Below, in pieces: positions 43,426-53,172 of a stretch of DNA of 64,000 nucleotides. The stretch is from JANSWP01 sp041941305 (GTDB lineage: Bacteria; Bacteroidota; Bacteroidia; Chitinophagales; Saprospiraceae). The stretch is from positions 203,505-267,504 of the forward strand of contig JBGTQJ010000007.1 in assembly GCA_041941305.1 (NCBI GenBank), written 5' to 3'. The notes beneath the pieces are model-generated. The model made no database searches and was not told where the DNA came from. It saw only the letters and a list, made by a program, of their open reading frames with translations. How positions within the stretch are numbered: the stretch's first letter is position 1; each line of letters starts with the position of its first letter. Made by a program: the position numbers and the translations under genes.

Positions 43426-45696
43426 TTAGCCTGGAAACTGAAATTGCCTGCGTTCTAAATACTCAACTCTTCCACTTCCCTCTTTCAATTTCAAAACTCT
43501 ATTCACTTCTATATTTCTAAAGGTCTCCACCGTTCTTTGAGCATTTGGCCACTGAACAGTGATGCTGTTTACAATGGCTGCCTTGCCAAGACCTGTTTCC
43601 AATTGAAGGCTATTGCCGCCAAAACTGCCTCCGGTATTAACCGTTCTATGAAAAACAAGTTCTTCCCCATCAATAGTAGCTGCTTCAATTTTCACCCGTG
43701 CACCAATTGCGCTTCTATTGGAAATGGTTCCTTCCAAAACCAAAGTCACCCAATTATTTTCAGTGCCCATTGGATTTAAAAAAAGCGCATCCCCGAAAAC
43801 ATCTCCTTCATAAGCACCGCCCATTACGCTGAAAATATCCTGATCTCCATCATTGTCGAAATCACCAAAACCAACAGCATGTCCTTTTTGAACATGCCCC
43901 AAGCCTCCAGCCGTCGTTACATCCTGAAAAGTTTTTCCAGCATTATTGCGAAACATTTTATTGGGAACAACTGCAGTGTAACTGGGCTCTCCTGTACCTA
44001 AATAAAAGTCCAGCCAGCCATCATTGTCAATGTCACCGTAATTGGATCCCATGGCAAACATGCCTTCAGTGAGGTTCATGGCTTTCGACTTTTCAGTAAA
44101 GGTACCGTCGCCATTATTTCGATAAAGGCGTGGCTCTCCACCAGCCAATTGCCCTCGGTAATTCATTGCTGCTGTCGCTGCAACTACGGAACTATTGCTT
44201 TCGGCATAATTGAGATTAAAAGAAGCGACAAAAATGTCCTGCCAGCCATCATTATCGTAATCCCACATCCAGCAAGGAAAGCTGGAAATGGGTTCAATAA
44301 CTTGACTTTTGGAAGGAGCATCTCTGAATGAAACAATGCCTTCCGGATTTGCACCATTATTGATAAGTAATCGATTTGAAGCATTGAGGTAAGATATATA
44401 AAGATCGGGATAGCCGTCATTGTCCACATCTCCTGCAGTCACACCTTTTGTCATGGCTTTTAGCGGAAGCAATCCAGATGCTTCAATTTTGTTTGTAAAA
44501 GTGCCATTGCCATTATTGATGTACAACTCGCATGGATAGGGGTTATTTTCTCTCAATGATTCATTTCCAATAAAAACATCCAGCCAACCATCGTTATTGA
44601 AATCTGCCCAGGCTGCCGTTTGAGTAGGATAATGAGAGAGCAAACCCGCCTCTACGGTAACATCTGTAAATGTACCATCTCCGTTGTTTCGAATCAATGA
44701 ATTGGGAATTGTGCCATAAGCATCAAACCAAGCCCCTCTTAATACAAACACATCCAGAAAACCATCATTGTTATAATCGCAATGATTCATATTGAGCCCT
44801 CCTGTCAGACCAAGCAAACCACTACTTTGAGTCGTTTCTATGAAAGTACCATCCCCATTGTTGATGAACAATCGAATTTGATCATCAAAACCCCAGGAAG
44901 AAGCAAAAATGTCTAAAAAGCCATCGTTATTGAAATCATCAACACAAGTTCCACCAGATAAACCTACAGTATTGATCCCCAATTTGTGAGCGATATTTGG
45001 AAACCTGGGTATTTCGTAATCTGATCTAAATTCTTTTGGGTTCAACCGCCATCTGGGAGGCACTTTTTCTGGATATTCGCCTAAGGCCATATAGGCAAAA
45101 TTGAGCATCCACATGGATTCAAAGTCATCCGGCTTTTCTGCCAGCAATTTTTCATAAATGCTTATTGCAGTTCGCACTGAAGTTTGCATTTCGTACACTC
45201 CATCTTTTTCGAACGGCATAATACAGCGACTGGCATTGAAGCGATTGAGACAATTATTTTGCTCTCCGAGCCTCATATAAGCAAGCGCACGCAACTTATT
45301 GATTTGATACAAAATCTGTTTGTCCTCAAATTTCAAATGCTCCAATTGACCGAACAGTTGCTCAATCATCATTACTGCTCTTTCAGAGTCTCCGGCTTTC
45401 AATAATTCATTCGAATAATATTCATAGCCCTTTAGTTGGGTCTTAAAATCTGTCGCTTTTTGTAAATGTTGACCATACTGTTCTGCCCGATAGGCATTCC
45501 TGAAATAAGAAATGCGCATTGGGTCTATTTCTGCTGCTGCCTCTTTCAATAAATTGATCATTTGAGCAGTGCCATCTGAATCAATTTTATTTTCTTCTGT
45601 GCTTTCATTTATTGTGTTTTTTGGGTTTTCTCCCGAATTACAAGAAATCAGCAAATGAAGAAAACTAAGTACGACTAACAAGTTTCGAATTTTCAT
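43426..45696 (-). CDS. CRTAC1 family lipoprotein (FG-GAP repeats + ASPIC/UnbV)
   Basis: 756 residues. The lipobox LHLLISC places Cys19 as the lipid anchor. Residues ~30-190 are helical, TPR-like. An integrin-type propeller follows with FG-GAP repeats and calcium loops (DFNNDGFLD, DYNNDGFLD, DFNNDGWLD, DVDNDGYPD, DYDNDGWQD, DIDNDGWLD, DFDNDGDQD). The C-terminus is an ASPIC/UnbV domain (NRSAIGARVKIEA ... GGSFGGNSLQLETGLGKA). Such proteins bind ligands outside the outer membrane. The gene starts 25 bp after cusB, so it appears to be part of the metal-efflux operon, an unusual partner. Confidence 0.9.
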   Translation of the reverse strand: MKIRNLLVVLSFLHLLISCNSGENPKNTINESTEENKIDSDGTAQMINLLKEAAAEIDPMRISYFRNAYRAEQYGQHLQKATDFKTQLKGYEYYSNELLKAGDSERAVMMIEQLFGQLEHLKFEDKQILYQINKLRALAYMRLGEQNNCLNRFNASRCIMPFEKDGVYEMQTSVRTAISIYEKLLAEKPDDFESMWMLNFAYMALGEYPEKVPPRWRLNPKEFRSDYEIPRFPNIAHKLGINTVGLSGGTCVDDFNNDGFLDIFASSWGFDDQIRLFINNGDGTFIETTQSSGLLGLTGGLNMNHCDYNNDGFLDVFVLRGAWFDAYGTIPNSLIRNNGDGTFTDVTVEAGLLSHYPTQTAAWADFNNDGWLDVFIGNESLRENNPYPCELYINNGNGTFTNKIEASGLLPLKAMTKGVTAGDVDNDGYPDLYISYLNASNRLLINNGANPEGIVSFRDAPSKSQVIEPISSFPCWMWDYDNDGWQDIFVASFNLNYAESNSSVVAATAAMNYRGQLAGGEPRLYRNNGDGTFTEKSKAMNLTEGMFAMGSNYGDIDNDGWLDFYLGTGEPSYTAVVPNKMFRNNAGKTFQDVTTAGGLGHVQKGHAVGFGDFDNDGDQDIFSVMGGAYEGDVFGDALFLNPMGTENNWVTLVLEGTISNRSAIGARVKIEAATIDGEELVFHRTVNTGGSFGGNSLQLETGLGKAAIVNSITVQWPNAQRTVETFRNIEVNRVLKLKEGSGRVEYLERRQFQFPG

Positions 45697-45720
45697 AATA
45701 ACCCTAGTTTAATCTGCTTA

Positions 45721-47475
45721 TTAATTATTGCCTGACAAAGTTCTCTTAACTGATCCACATTTCATCATTTTATCTCCAAAATATGGATTGCGAATTTCTT
45801 CTTCCAAACTCAACCAATCAGCTCCTTCATTATCAAATGCCATCGGACAATACTGCACATAAAGGGTTTCACCTTCCGTCCCAAAAGCTTCTATGGTATA
45901 AATCATAGCCTCGGAAATAAAGCCAAATTGCCTGCGTTGTTCCTCCACATCTTCCATTTCAGATATTTTCTGACTATGTGCTTTCAAAGCATTGAGTTGT
46001 TCCATCCAATAAATATGTGCTTCCCCTTCTAATAAGCTCATGTCTATTGCATCCAATTGTTCTAAGACCTTTTTTGCAGCAAGTCCAGCACCTTTGGTAT
46101 CTGTGCTTACAAATGCATCTTTGAGCTGGATGTATGCATTTGCCAGATTATTCAATTGAATTTTAAATTCAGATGGCGTTTCTTCCTGAAAATTTGGTAC
46201 TCCAGCTACCTCTTTTTTGATTTTTACATTTTGGTTCATCATACTCGTCTGATTGTTCAACTGTGCTGCAGCGTCAATTGTGAAACTTCCATAAGTCACC
46301 ACTTCTTCTCCAACTTGCAATCCACTTTTTACTACATAATTTTCCCCCAAGCTTTCTGAAATTTCTATTGCTCTAAACTGAAAGGAAGGGATTTCCATAT
46401 CCGGCACTTTGACATAGACAACAGAACGCTTGCCGGTCCACAATACAGCTGATTTTGGAACAGTCAATTGAGTTCTAATTAAAGCCCGGTTTTTTAAGGT
46501 TCCTGTAACAAACATCTCTGGCTTTAATAATCCTCTTGAATTGTCGATTTCTGCTCGAATGGAAGCTACCCGAGTAGTCGGATTGATAAGTGGATCTACA
46601 AATGTAATTCTGGTCTTGAATGTCCGATTTGGAACCGAAGGAGTTGTGAATTCAATCGCATCACCTACTGCTATATCTTTTAAATTTTCTTCGTAAGCAT
46701 CAAATAATATCCAGAGTTGGCTCAAGTTCATTAAATCAAAAAGGGCTTCACCTTCCATCAAATGATCTCCAACTGCTACTCGCCTTTTGGTAACAATCCC
46801 AGCTTCATCGGCATAAATTGAAAAGGTTTCCATTATTTCTCCTCTTTCTTCAATTCCTTTGATCACCTCTTCGCCAAATTTCCAGTATTTCAATTTATTT
46901 CTTGCAGCCTTCACTAAACCAGGGTTCAAATCTTTCAATTTTGTGGCTTCTAATAATTCTCTTTGAGCAGTAATCAATTCAGGAGAATACATATCTGCCA
47001 GTTTTTGCCCTTTTTTCACCGATTCACCGGTAAAGGTTACATACAATTTTTCTATTCTCCCTGGCACATGTGCTACCTGACTGCTCGCCATTCTTTCGTC
47101 TTCTTTCACTTTTCCTGAAAGCCGCAAAGTTTTGCCAGTTTGCCCTTCTATTTGACCAATGATGGTCGTTTGAATATTTGCCAGCTTAACTGCTTCCTCT
47201 GTCATTTCCAATACTAGTGGGTCATTCGATTCATTGCTACCTGCTGGTATCAAATCCATTTCACAAATAGGACAAAGTCCAGGTTCTGACTGTCTGATTT
47301 GGGGATGCATGGAGCAAATCCAGGTGCTGGCTTCGCCTGCTGAGTTATCTTCTGATTGAATGGCTGCTGAGGAAGCTGGAGGGTGATCATGACTTTTATT
47401 AAAAAGAATATAACCAGCACCCAAACCCAGCATAGCTGCAATAATTGCTACAAAAATGATTTGTTTATTTTTCAT
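45721..47475 (-). CDS. cusB: Periplasmic adaptor of a heavy-metal RND efflux pump (CusB-like)
   Basis: This membrane-fusion protein links the inner-membrane RND pump to the outer-membrane channel and can hand over copper or silver. After a membrane anchor (IIFVAIIAAMLGLGAGYILF) comes a heavy-metal-binding domain (WICSMHPQIRQSEPGLCPICEMDLIP), then lipoyl/hairpin segments (GRIEKLYVTFTGESVKKGQKLADMYSP), the beta-barrel, and a DUF3347-like domain (NNLANAYIQLKDAF). The end adds QYCPMAFDNEGADWLS and MKCGS, a second probable metal site. At 584 residues it is longer than E. coli CusB because of the added domains. Confidence 0.9.
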   Translation of the reverse strand: MKNKQIIFVAIIAAMLGLGAGYILFNKSHDHPPASSAAIQSEDNSAGEASTWICSMHPQIRQSEPGLCPICEMDLIPAGSNESNDPLVLEMTEEAVKLANIQTTIIGQIEGQTGKTLRLSGKVKEDERMASSQVAHVPGRIEKLYVTFTGESVKKGQKLADMYSPELITAQRELLEATKLKDLNPGLVKAARNKLKYWKFGEEVIKGIEERGEIMETFSIYADEAGIVTKRRVAVGDHLMEGEALFDLMNLSQLWILFDAYEENLKDIAVGDAIEFTTPSVPNRTFKTRITFVDPLINPTTRVASIRAEIDNSRGLLKPEMFVTGTLKNRALIRTQLTVPKSAVLWTGKRSVVYVKVPDMEIPSFQFRAIEISESLGENYVVKSGLQVGEEVVTYGSFTIDAAAQLNNQTSMMNQNVKIKKEVAGVPNFQEETPSEFKIQLNNLANAYIQLKDAFVSTDTKGAGLAAKKVLEQLDAIDMSLLEGEAHIYWMEQLNALKAHSQKISEMEDVEEQRRQFGFISEAMIYTIEAFGTEGETLYVQYCPMAFDNEGADWLSLEEEIRNPYFGDKMMKCGSVKRTLSGNN

Positions 47476-47490
47476 AACGTTTTGTGTGTC

Positions 47491-48720
47491 TTAATTAGAA
47501 ATAATCAACCGCTCTATCTCTGCTTTAGCCAAATGGCTTTCTACAATGGTTTTTAATATTTTCAAATCGTAATCTATCAAGTCTTGCTCCAGTCGCAATA
47601 ATTCATCGAAACGATTGCCCTTCGCACTGTATTCAGTTTCCAGAATGCGAATCGCTGCTTTTGTAATTTCAATTTGTTCTTCAAACAATTCCTTTTTCAG
47701 TTTAGCTATTTCGTGGTCAGTATATGCCTTTTCGATGATAGCTTCGAATTGAGAAACCACATTTTCTTTTTGATGGTTTATGGCTTCGATTTTCAACTGT
47801 TCTTCATTGCTTTTTGCATCGTATTTTTTAGTACTTAAAGGAATCTTTACAGTTCCTCGAACCTGCAAAATGTCACGACCATTATGATCCAGTTCTATAT
47901 TTTTTCTCTCGTTGACCATAATATAATCTATTCCAGCTCCAAAGGTTGGTTTACGATTTAGACGATTCAATGAAAGTTCAATTGTCGAAACCCCAACTTG
48001 CATTTCCAACATTTTGACAGCGGGATGATTCGCACGAATCATAGCTAATAAACTATCCTTTTGTTCGATCAATTCTTCAAAAACAAGGTTGTCAGAAGTA
48101 GAGATTGGTGTTTCCAAATCCCGATTCAGTATTTGATTGATTTCAATAATCGGCTTTCTTTCGGTACGTCCCAATACAATCAATTCTTGTTCTAATTCCT
48201 TGATTTTCAGTTGTACACGCAATACATCAACTGAACTTCCTTTCCCACTTTCCACCTTCGCGAGCGCCAGCTGTTCCAAAGCATTTAATAAAGCCCTATT
48301 TCTTTCTAGAATTTCTTTTCTTTTTTGAATTTCATACAACTGGAAATAACTCTTTTTGATCTGATAAATTAAATCTAGTTTTCGTGCAGCCACTTTTTCA
48401 TACTTAACCAAAGCTTTGGCTTTTTCCAGTTCTTCTTTATTCTTTAAAACTCCAGACCAGGGGAACATCTGAGTTAACCCAACTCGAAGAACTTGAGGTC
48501 CCAAACGAGTTTCCACAGGCAAAGGAAAAACCCCGATTCCAACCTCAGGATCGGGAAGTTGGCTGACTTGTGGGGCTTTTTCCAAAGCAGAGAGGTAGTC
48601 ATTTTCCAGAGCTTTTAGCTCAAAGTTGTTTTGAGCAGCTTCTTGAATTAGGTCCTTGACAGATTGGGATAAAGCAAGATGATATAGGAATGTCAGAATG
48701 ATAATAATTTTATACTTCAT
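47491..48720 (-). CDS. cusC: TolC family outer-membrane channel (CusC-like)
   Basis: 409 residues with a signal peptide (MKYKIIIILTFLYHLALS) and the long periplasmic coiled-coil helices of TolC-type proteins (NNFELKALENDYLSALEKAPQ, RNRALLNALEQLALAKVESGKGSSVDVLRVQLKIKELEQEL). It would form the trimeric exit duct for the CusBA pump. The stop is 15 bp before the cusB start. There is no lipobox Cys as in E. coli CusC. The role is assigned from fold and position. Confidence 0.88.
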   Translation of the reverse strand: MKYKIIIILTFLYHLALSQSVKDLIQEAAQNNFELKALENDYLSALEKAPQVSQLPDPEVGIGVFPLPVETRLGPQVLRVGLTQMFPWSGVLKNKEELEKAKALVKYEKVAARKLDLIYQIKKSYFQLYEIQKRKEILERNRALLNALEQLALAKVESGKGSSVDVLRVQLKIKELEQELIVLGRTERKPIIEINQILNRDLETPISTSDNLVFEELIEQKDSLLAMIRANHPAVKMLEMQVGVSTIELSLNRLNRKPTFGAGIDYIMVNERKNIELDHNGRDILQVRGTVKIPLSTKKYDAKSNEEQLKIEAINHQKENVVSQFEAIIEKAYTDHEIAKLKKELFEEQIEITKAAIRILETEYSAKGNRFDELLRLEQDLIDYDLKILKTIVESHLAKAEIERLIISN

Positions 48721-48740
48721 ACTATTAAGAATAGGGTGGA

Positions 48741-48940
48741 AACGCGGATTTTGGCAGATTTAACTGATTTTCGCTGATCTTTTTAATCCCTTAAAATCTA
48801 CTTTATCCGTTTTTGTTTTCTTTCAAGTCCCATGAATTTTATTTATGATGATTTTCAAAAACCTTTCTTGAAAATTGAGGTTTCGTTCCAAAATTGAGTA
48901 AAAATCCTTCCAAATCCGTTTAATCCGAAAAATCCGCGTA
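48741..48940. repeat. ~200-bp inverted-repeat element between cusA and cusC
   Basis: ACGCGGATTTTGGCAGATTT (from 48742) is mirrored at the other end by AAATCCGTTTAATCCG followed by AAATCCGCGT (ending 48939). Such ACGCGGATTT-type palindromes are dispersed in many Bacteroidota genomes. It separates cusA from cusC and could attenuate downstream expression. No ORF seen. Confidence 0.65.
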
Positions 48941-48946
48941 CCCTTC

Positions 48947-51900
48947 CTATCTGAATTTCAACCTACCCTCTTGCCAAAGAGCATATAACACTGGCACCGT
49001 AAACATCGTAATCATCTGGAGTGTCATCCCTCCAAATGATGGGATTGCCATAGGCAGCATAATATCTGCCCCTCTACCTGTAGAAGTCAAAATGGGCAAC
49101 AAAGCCAGAATTGTCGTTGCCGTTGTCATCATCGCCGGGCGAACACGACGGAGCCCTCCTTCAACTACTGCATCCCGAATTGCTGGAATTGAATCAGGTT
49201 GGTTTTTTCGAAAACTATCTTTTAAAAAAGTTGCCACCAAAACGCCATCATCTGTTGCAATGCCAAACAGCGCAAGGAACCCCACCCAGACAGCTACACT
49301 TAAATTCACGGTTCTGATTTGGAATAAATCGCGCATATTAGTTCCAAAAATTTCGAAATTGAGGAACCAATCCGTATCGTATAAACCAATCATAATAAAG
49401 CCCCCTGCAAATGCAATAAACACACCTGTAAAGACCATTGCTGAAATAGTGATGGACTTAAACTGGAAATATAGTATGAGGAAAATTATAGCCAGGGCAA
49501 TCGGTACTACCAGGCTTAATCGTTTGTTGGCTCGAACTTGTTGCTCATAATTCCCCGCAAAATTGTAGTTGATTCCAGCTGGCACCTCAAGATTCCCAAT
49601 TTCTATTTGCCGAGCAAGGTATGCTTGTGCTCTATTCACCACTTCTACTTCCGAAAATTCTTTTTCCCTGTCAAACAAAACATATCCTATCAAAAAGCCA
49701 TCTTCACTTTTTATGGACTGTGCACCTTGTTCGTATTTGATCTCCACTAATTGGCCCAATGGGATTTGTTGTCCAGAAGCAGTAGGAATGTAAATTTGTT
49801 TCAATACTTCCGGATCATTTCGCAACTCTCTTGGATAGCGTACCCGAATGGCATATCGTTCTCGTCCTTCCACTGTAGTTGTCATCGTCATTCCCCCAAT
49901 AGCTGCCTGAATGTACTGTTGTACTTTTTCAATAGTCATCCCATACCGACCAATTGCTTCACGATTAATTTCCAACAATAAATAAGGCTTTCCAACAATT
50001 CGATCTGCAAAAACAGCAGCTTTTTTTACACCCTTCACTTTTTTCAAATGTTTTTCCAATTCTAAGCCAAAGGCTTCAATGGTTGCCAAATCCGAACCCC
50101 GCACCTTGACGCCCATTGGAGCGCGCATGCCTGTTTGCAGCATCACCAATCTTGTTTCAATAGGCTGTAATTTTGGAGCAGAGGTTACACCAGGAAGCTT
50201 GGTTACTTTTACAATCTCGTTCCAGATATCGTCCGAACTTTTAATTTCATCCCGCCATTGGCGGAAGTAGCGACCTTCTTTGTCTGGAATCAATTCACCC
50301 GATTCATCTCTGCTGTATTCACCATTTTCGTATCGGAAGCGCAGGCGATGCCCTTTTTCATCCGTTTTGTATTCTGACTTATACAAAATCACATTCTCAT
50401 ACATGGACATTGGGGCAGGATCTAAAGGACTATTGACCCTCCCTGCTTTTCCAACCACAGTTTCCACTTCTGGAATTGCTGTCACAGCCATATCCAAAAG
50501 TCGAAGATTTTTGATGTTTTCCTGCATTCCAGAATGGGGCATAGAAGTAGGCATCAGCAAAAAAGAACCTTCATCCAGAGATGGCATAAATTCTTCGCCT
50601 GTATTTTGAAATACTACAAAGCCTTTGTACACAATAAATCCAACGAGTAGCAAAAAAAGGATTTTGAAGCGAAGCAAAAAGCGCAAAATGTTTTCGTAAA
50701 AATGAATGACCAGATAGAACAAACCGATCAGCCCTCCAGCAATAATAACCACAAAAAAGAAATTGGTTAAATTGCTTTTGTTCACTCCCAAAGGCATCCA
50801 TACCGTTGCCAATAACCAGGCGACTATCAATGCATAAGTAATGTTTGTGAGCCAACTGATAGTTTTATTAACCTTTCCAAGATTTGTAAAGCTGCCATTA
50901 TTTGCCAATTGATGAAGAATACCAGCAAGCCCTACTACAGCCAAAATACTTCCTAAAAATCCATTATATAAAAAAGCGATAAGTAGCCCAATAACCAATG
51001 CCAACCCATTTCCTATATATGCAATTGCTCGTCTTCTTGGCTTTATAGAAAATAGGGAATGGGCTAGTGGAGGTATAATGGTAATCGCAACAATAATGGA
51101 AGCTATCAAGGCAAAGGTCTTCGTAAAGGCAAGCGGTTTAAAGAGTTTTCCTTCGGCAGCCTCCATTGTAAAAACCGGTAAGAAGCTAATGATGGTTGTA
51201 GCTACTGCTGTAATCACCGCTGAAGCTACCTCAACCGTTGCTTCATAAATACTTTTCATTAGAGACTCATCAGGTGGGGCTTCTTCCAATCGTTTGACCA
51301 TGCTTTCTGTCAATACAATTCCCATATCGACCATGGTTCCAATGGCTATTGCAATACCTGAAAGTGCTACAATGTTGGCATCCACACCAAAGTATTTCAT
51401 TGCTATAAAACACATCAACACCGCAACAGGCAAGGTTCCGGAAACCAGGAGAGAAGACTTCAAATTCAACAACATCAAAATCACTACGATGATGGTAATG
51501 AAAATTTCCAAAGTCAATGCTTCCTGAAGGGTTCCAATTGTTTCTTTGATCAATTGAGTCCGATCATAAAAAGGAATAATTTGGACTTGAGACTGAGTAC
51601 CATCCGCCAAAATTTTAGTAGGCAATCCTGGTTCCAATTCTGCAATTTTGGCTTTTACATTTTGAATTACTTCGAGGGGATTGGCACCATACCGGGCTAC
51701 AACGACTCCTCCAACTGCTTCTGTTCCAGATTTATCTAAAACCCCTCTTCTTGTAGCTGGAGCAATATTCACTTTTGCAATATCTCCAATTCTAAGTGGC
51801 ACATTATCATTAACTTTAATGACACTTTCTTCAATATCCTCCACTTTTTTTACATAGCCAAGCCCTCTAACGAAATACTCCGCAAGGTTGATTTCAATTG

Positions 51901-52615
51901 TTTGGGCTCCTACATCAATATTGCTGCTTTTGATAGCTTTCATCACTGCTTCCAGTGAAATATTGTTGGCCTTCATAGCTTCGGGATCCACATCTACTTG
52001 ATATTCTTTTACAAAACCACCAATAGAAGCCACTTCTGCTACCCCTTCCGAAGAAGACAATCCATAACGGACATAGAAATCCTGAATGGTTCTCAATTCG
52101 TGCAAATCCCAACCTCCAGTTGGATTGCCATCTTTGTCTCTGCCTTCCAGTGTATACCAAAATATTTGCCCCAAAGCAGTCGCATCGGGTCCCAATGTTG
52201 GTTGAACACCCTCTGGCAATGTGTTTGTTGGAAGCGAATTGAGTTTTTCTAAAATACGACTGCGACTCCAATAAAATTCAATATCGTCTTTGAAAATGAT
52301 ATAGATGCTGGAGAAGCCAAACATGGAGTTGCTCCTAATACTTTTTACTCCGGGAATTCCCAACAATGCAGTAGTCAATGGATAAGAAATCTGATCTTCT
52401 ACATCTTGAGGAGAACGCCCCGTCCATTTGGTGAAAACGATTTGCTGATTCTCTCCAATGTCCGGTATGGCATCAACAGCAACAGGGTCATGAGGCAAAT
52501 TACTAATCCCGAAATCGAACGGAACAGTCACCAGCCCCCAGCCAATAAACAACAATAATAATAGCCAGGCGACTAGCTTATTTTCTAAAAAAAATTTGAC
52601 AATTGCGTTTATCAT
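48947..52615 (-). CDS. cusA: Heavy-metal RND efflux pump (CusA/CzcA family)
   Basis: The inner-membrane proton-driven pump of the cluster. The ATG at 52615 (MINAIVKFFLENK) was chosen over one at 52639. Marks are the first helix, GRSPQDVEDQISYPL, the proton-relay helix AIAIGTMVDMGIVLTE, and RLVMLQTGMRAPMG, in which the Met corresponds to a copper/silver-relay position of CusA. At 1222 residues it is about 170 longer than E. coli CusA. The extra length is mainly an insert after the sixth helix (from FSIKPRRRAIAYIG to LVIHFYENILRF) with four or so additional hydrophobic segments, and a hydrophilic insert (TDEKGHRLRFRYENGEYS). Confidence 0.93.
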   Translation of the reverse strand: MINAIVKFFLENKLVAWLLLLLFIGWGLVTVPFDFGISNLPHDPVAVDAIPDIGENQQIVFTKWTGRSPQDVEDQISYPLTTALLGIPGVKSIRSNSMFGFSSIYIIFKDDIEFYWSRSRILEKLNSLPTNTLPEGVQPTLGPDATALGQIFWYTLEGRDKDGNPTGGWDLHELRTIQDFYVRYGLSSSEGVAEVASIGGFVKEYQVDVDPEAMKANNISLEAVMKAIKSSNIDVGAQTIEINLAEYFVRGLGYVKKVEDIEESVIKVNDNVPLRIGDIAKVNIAPATRRGVLDKSGTEAVGGVVVARYGANPLEVIQNVKAKIAELEPGLPTKILADGTQSQVQIIPFYDRTQLIKETIGTLQEALTLEIFITIIVVILMLLNLKSSLLVSGTLPVAVLMCFIAMKYFGVDANIVALSGIAIAIGTMVDMGIVLTESMVKRLEEAPPDESLMKSIYEATVEVASAVITAVATTIISFLPVFTMEAAEGKLFKPLAFTKTFALIASIIVAITIIPPLAHSLFSIKPRRRAIAYIGNGLALVIGLLIAFLYNGFLGSILAVVGLAGILHQLANNGSFTNLGKVNKTISWLTNITYALIVAWLLATVWMPLGVNKSNLTNFFFVVIIAGGLIGLFYLVIHFYENILRFLLRFKILFLLLVGFIVYKGFVVFQNTGEEFMPSLDEGSFLLMPTSMPHSGMQENIKNLRLLDMAVTAIPEVETVVGKAGRVNSPLDPAPMSMYENVILYKSEYKTDEKGHRLRFRYENGEYSRDESGELIPDKEGRYFRQWRDEIKSSDDIWNEIVKVTKLPGVTSAPKLQPIETRLVMLQTGMRAPMGVKVRGSDLATIEAFGLELEKHLKKVKGVKKAAVFADRIVGKPYLLLEINREAIGRYGMTIEKVQQYIQAAIGGMTMTTTVEGRERYAIRVRYPRELRNDPEVLKQIYIPTASGQQIPLGQLVEIKYEQGAQSIKSEDGFLIGYVLFDREKEFSEVEVVNRAQAYLARQIEIGNLEVPAGINYNFAGNYEQQVRANKRLSLVVPIALAIIFLILYFQFKSITISAMVFTGVFIAFAGGFIMIGLYDTDWFLNFEIFGTNMRDLFQIRTVNLSVAVWVGFLALFGIATDDGVLVATFLKDSFRKNQPDSIPAIRDAVVEGGLRRVRPAMMTTATTILALLPILTSTGRGADIMLPMAIPSFGGMTLQMITMFTVPVLYALWQEGRLKFR

Positions 52616-52630
52616 CAAGAACCTTTGGGA

Positions 52631-52716
52631 TTTGTTCAAGGAGGTTCAAGTATTGTTCAAATTAGTGCAAACCTGATTTGAACAACCTTGTACCATTTTG
52701 AACAACTTTTGAACAA
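52631..52716. promoter_or_regulatory. Array of five TTGTTCAA/TTGAACAA motifs upstream of cusA
   Basis: TTGTTCAA occurs at 52632 and 52653 and its complement TTGAACAA at 52678, 52698 and 52709. Start-to-start distances of the extended motifs are 22, 23, 20 and 11 bp, close to whole helical turns. The last two copies and the middle pair face each other as inverted repeats. The array fills the cusA leader (16-101 bp before the ATG) and looks like an operator cluster, though the cognate regulator is unknown. Confidence 0.65.
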
Positions 52717-52755
52717 AATGAGACAATAGGTAATCTCTACAATTCCTGATGTTTG

Positions 52756-53172
52756 CTATAATAGAAATACTTGAAAAAGCACCGATATGTCAGTTTCGAC
52801 AATGGGCGGCTTATAGGTTTGGAAAGGTATTGGGTTGGAATAAAACGAGCTCAGTCCAGCAACCTTAGGAGATACCAAAGCTTCAAGCTGAACTGGTTTG
52901 TTTAGGGATTCAAATTCAAAGGTTTGAATTTGTTGTTCCTGATCGAGTTGAAAATATTCAAATTCAGTTTTGCAACATCCTTTTTGACAGCCTTCCGGAG
53001 AATCAGCACATTTTTGAAGGACTACTTCCTCTCCTAATGCCATTCTCAACATAGCCTCCATTTCTTTTTGGCAATGGTTTTTTCCCAAAAAGATTCCGGC
53101 TGAACTCACCAATACCGAAATTGAAAGGATGATATGTAATATCTTGCTGTTGATGAATTTGATTTTTTGCAA
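52756..53172 (-). CDS. HYC_CC_PP family protein
   Basis: 138 residues with an N-terminal membrane segment (ILHIILSISVLVSSAGIF), an NHC motif (GKNHCQKEM), a KGCCKTEFEYFQLDQ motif and a closing YKPPI, which are the features naming the HYC_CC_PP family found beside metal-efflux genes in this phylum. It likely binds metal in the periplasm. The start is TTG at 53172, and that codon overlaps a -7-like TATTTTTG; an upstream TATATTTC near 53190 is an alternative -7. It is the first gene of the cus cluster, 140 bp before cusA. Confidence 0.72.
   Translation of the reverse strand: MQKIKFINSKILHIILSISVLVSSAGIFLGKNHCQKEMEAMLRMALGEEVVLQKCADSPEGCQKGCCKTEFEYFQLDQEQQIQTFEFESLNKPVQLEALVSPKVAGLSSFYSNPIPFQTYKPPIVETDISVLFQVFLL

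Noticed and set aside
49092..49550. 152-codon plus-strand open frame within cusA
   Set aside because: It is antisense to the conserved C-terminal half of the RND pump, with a composition typical of shadow frames.
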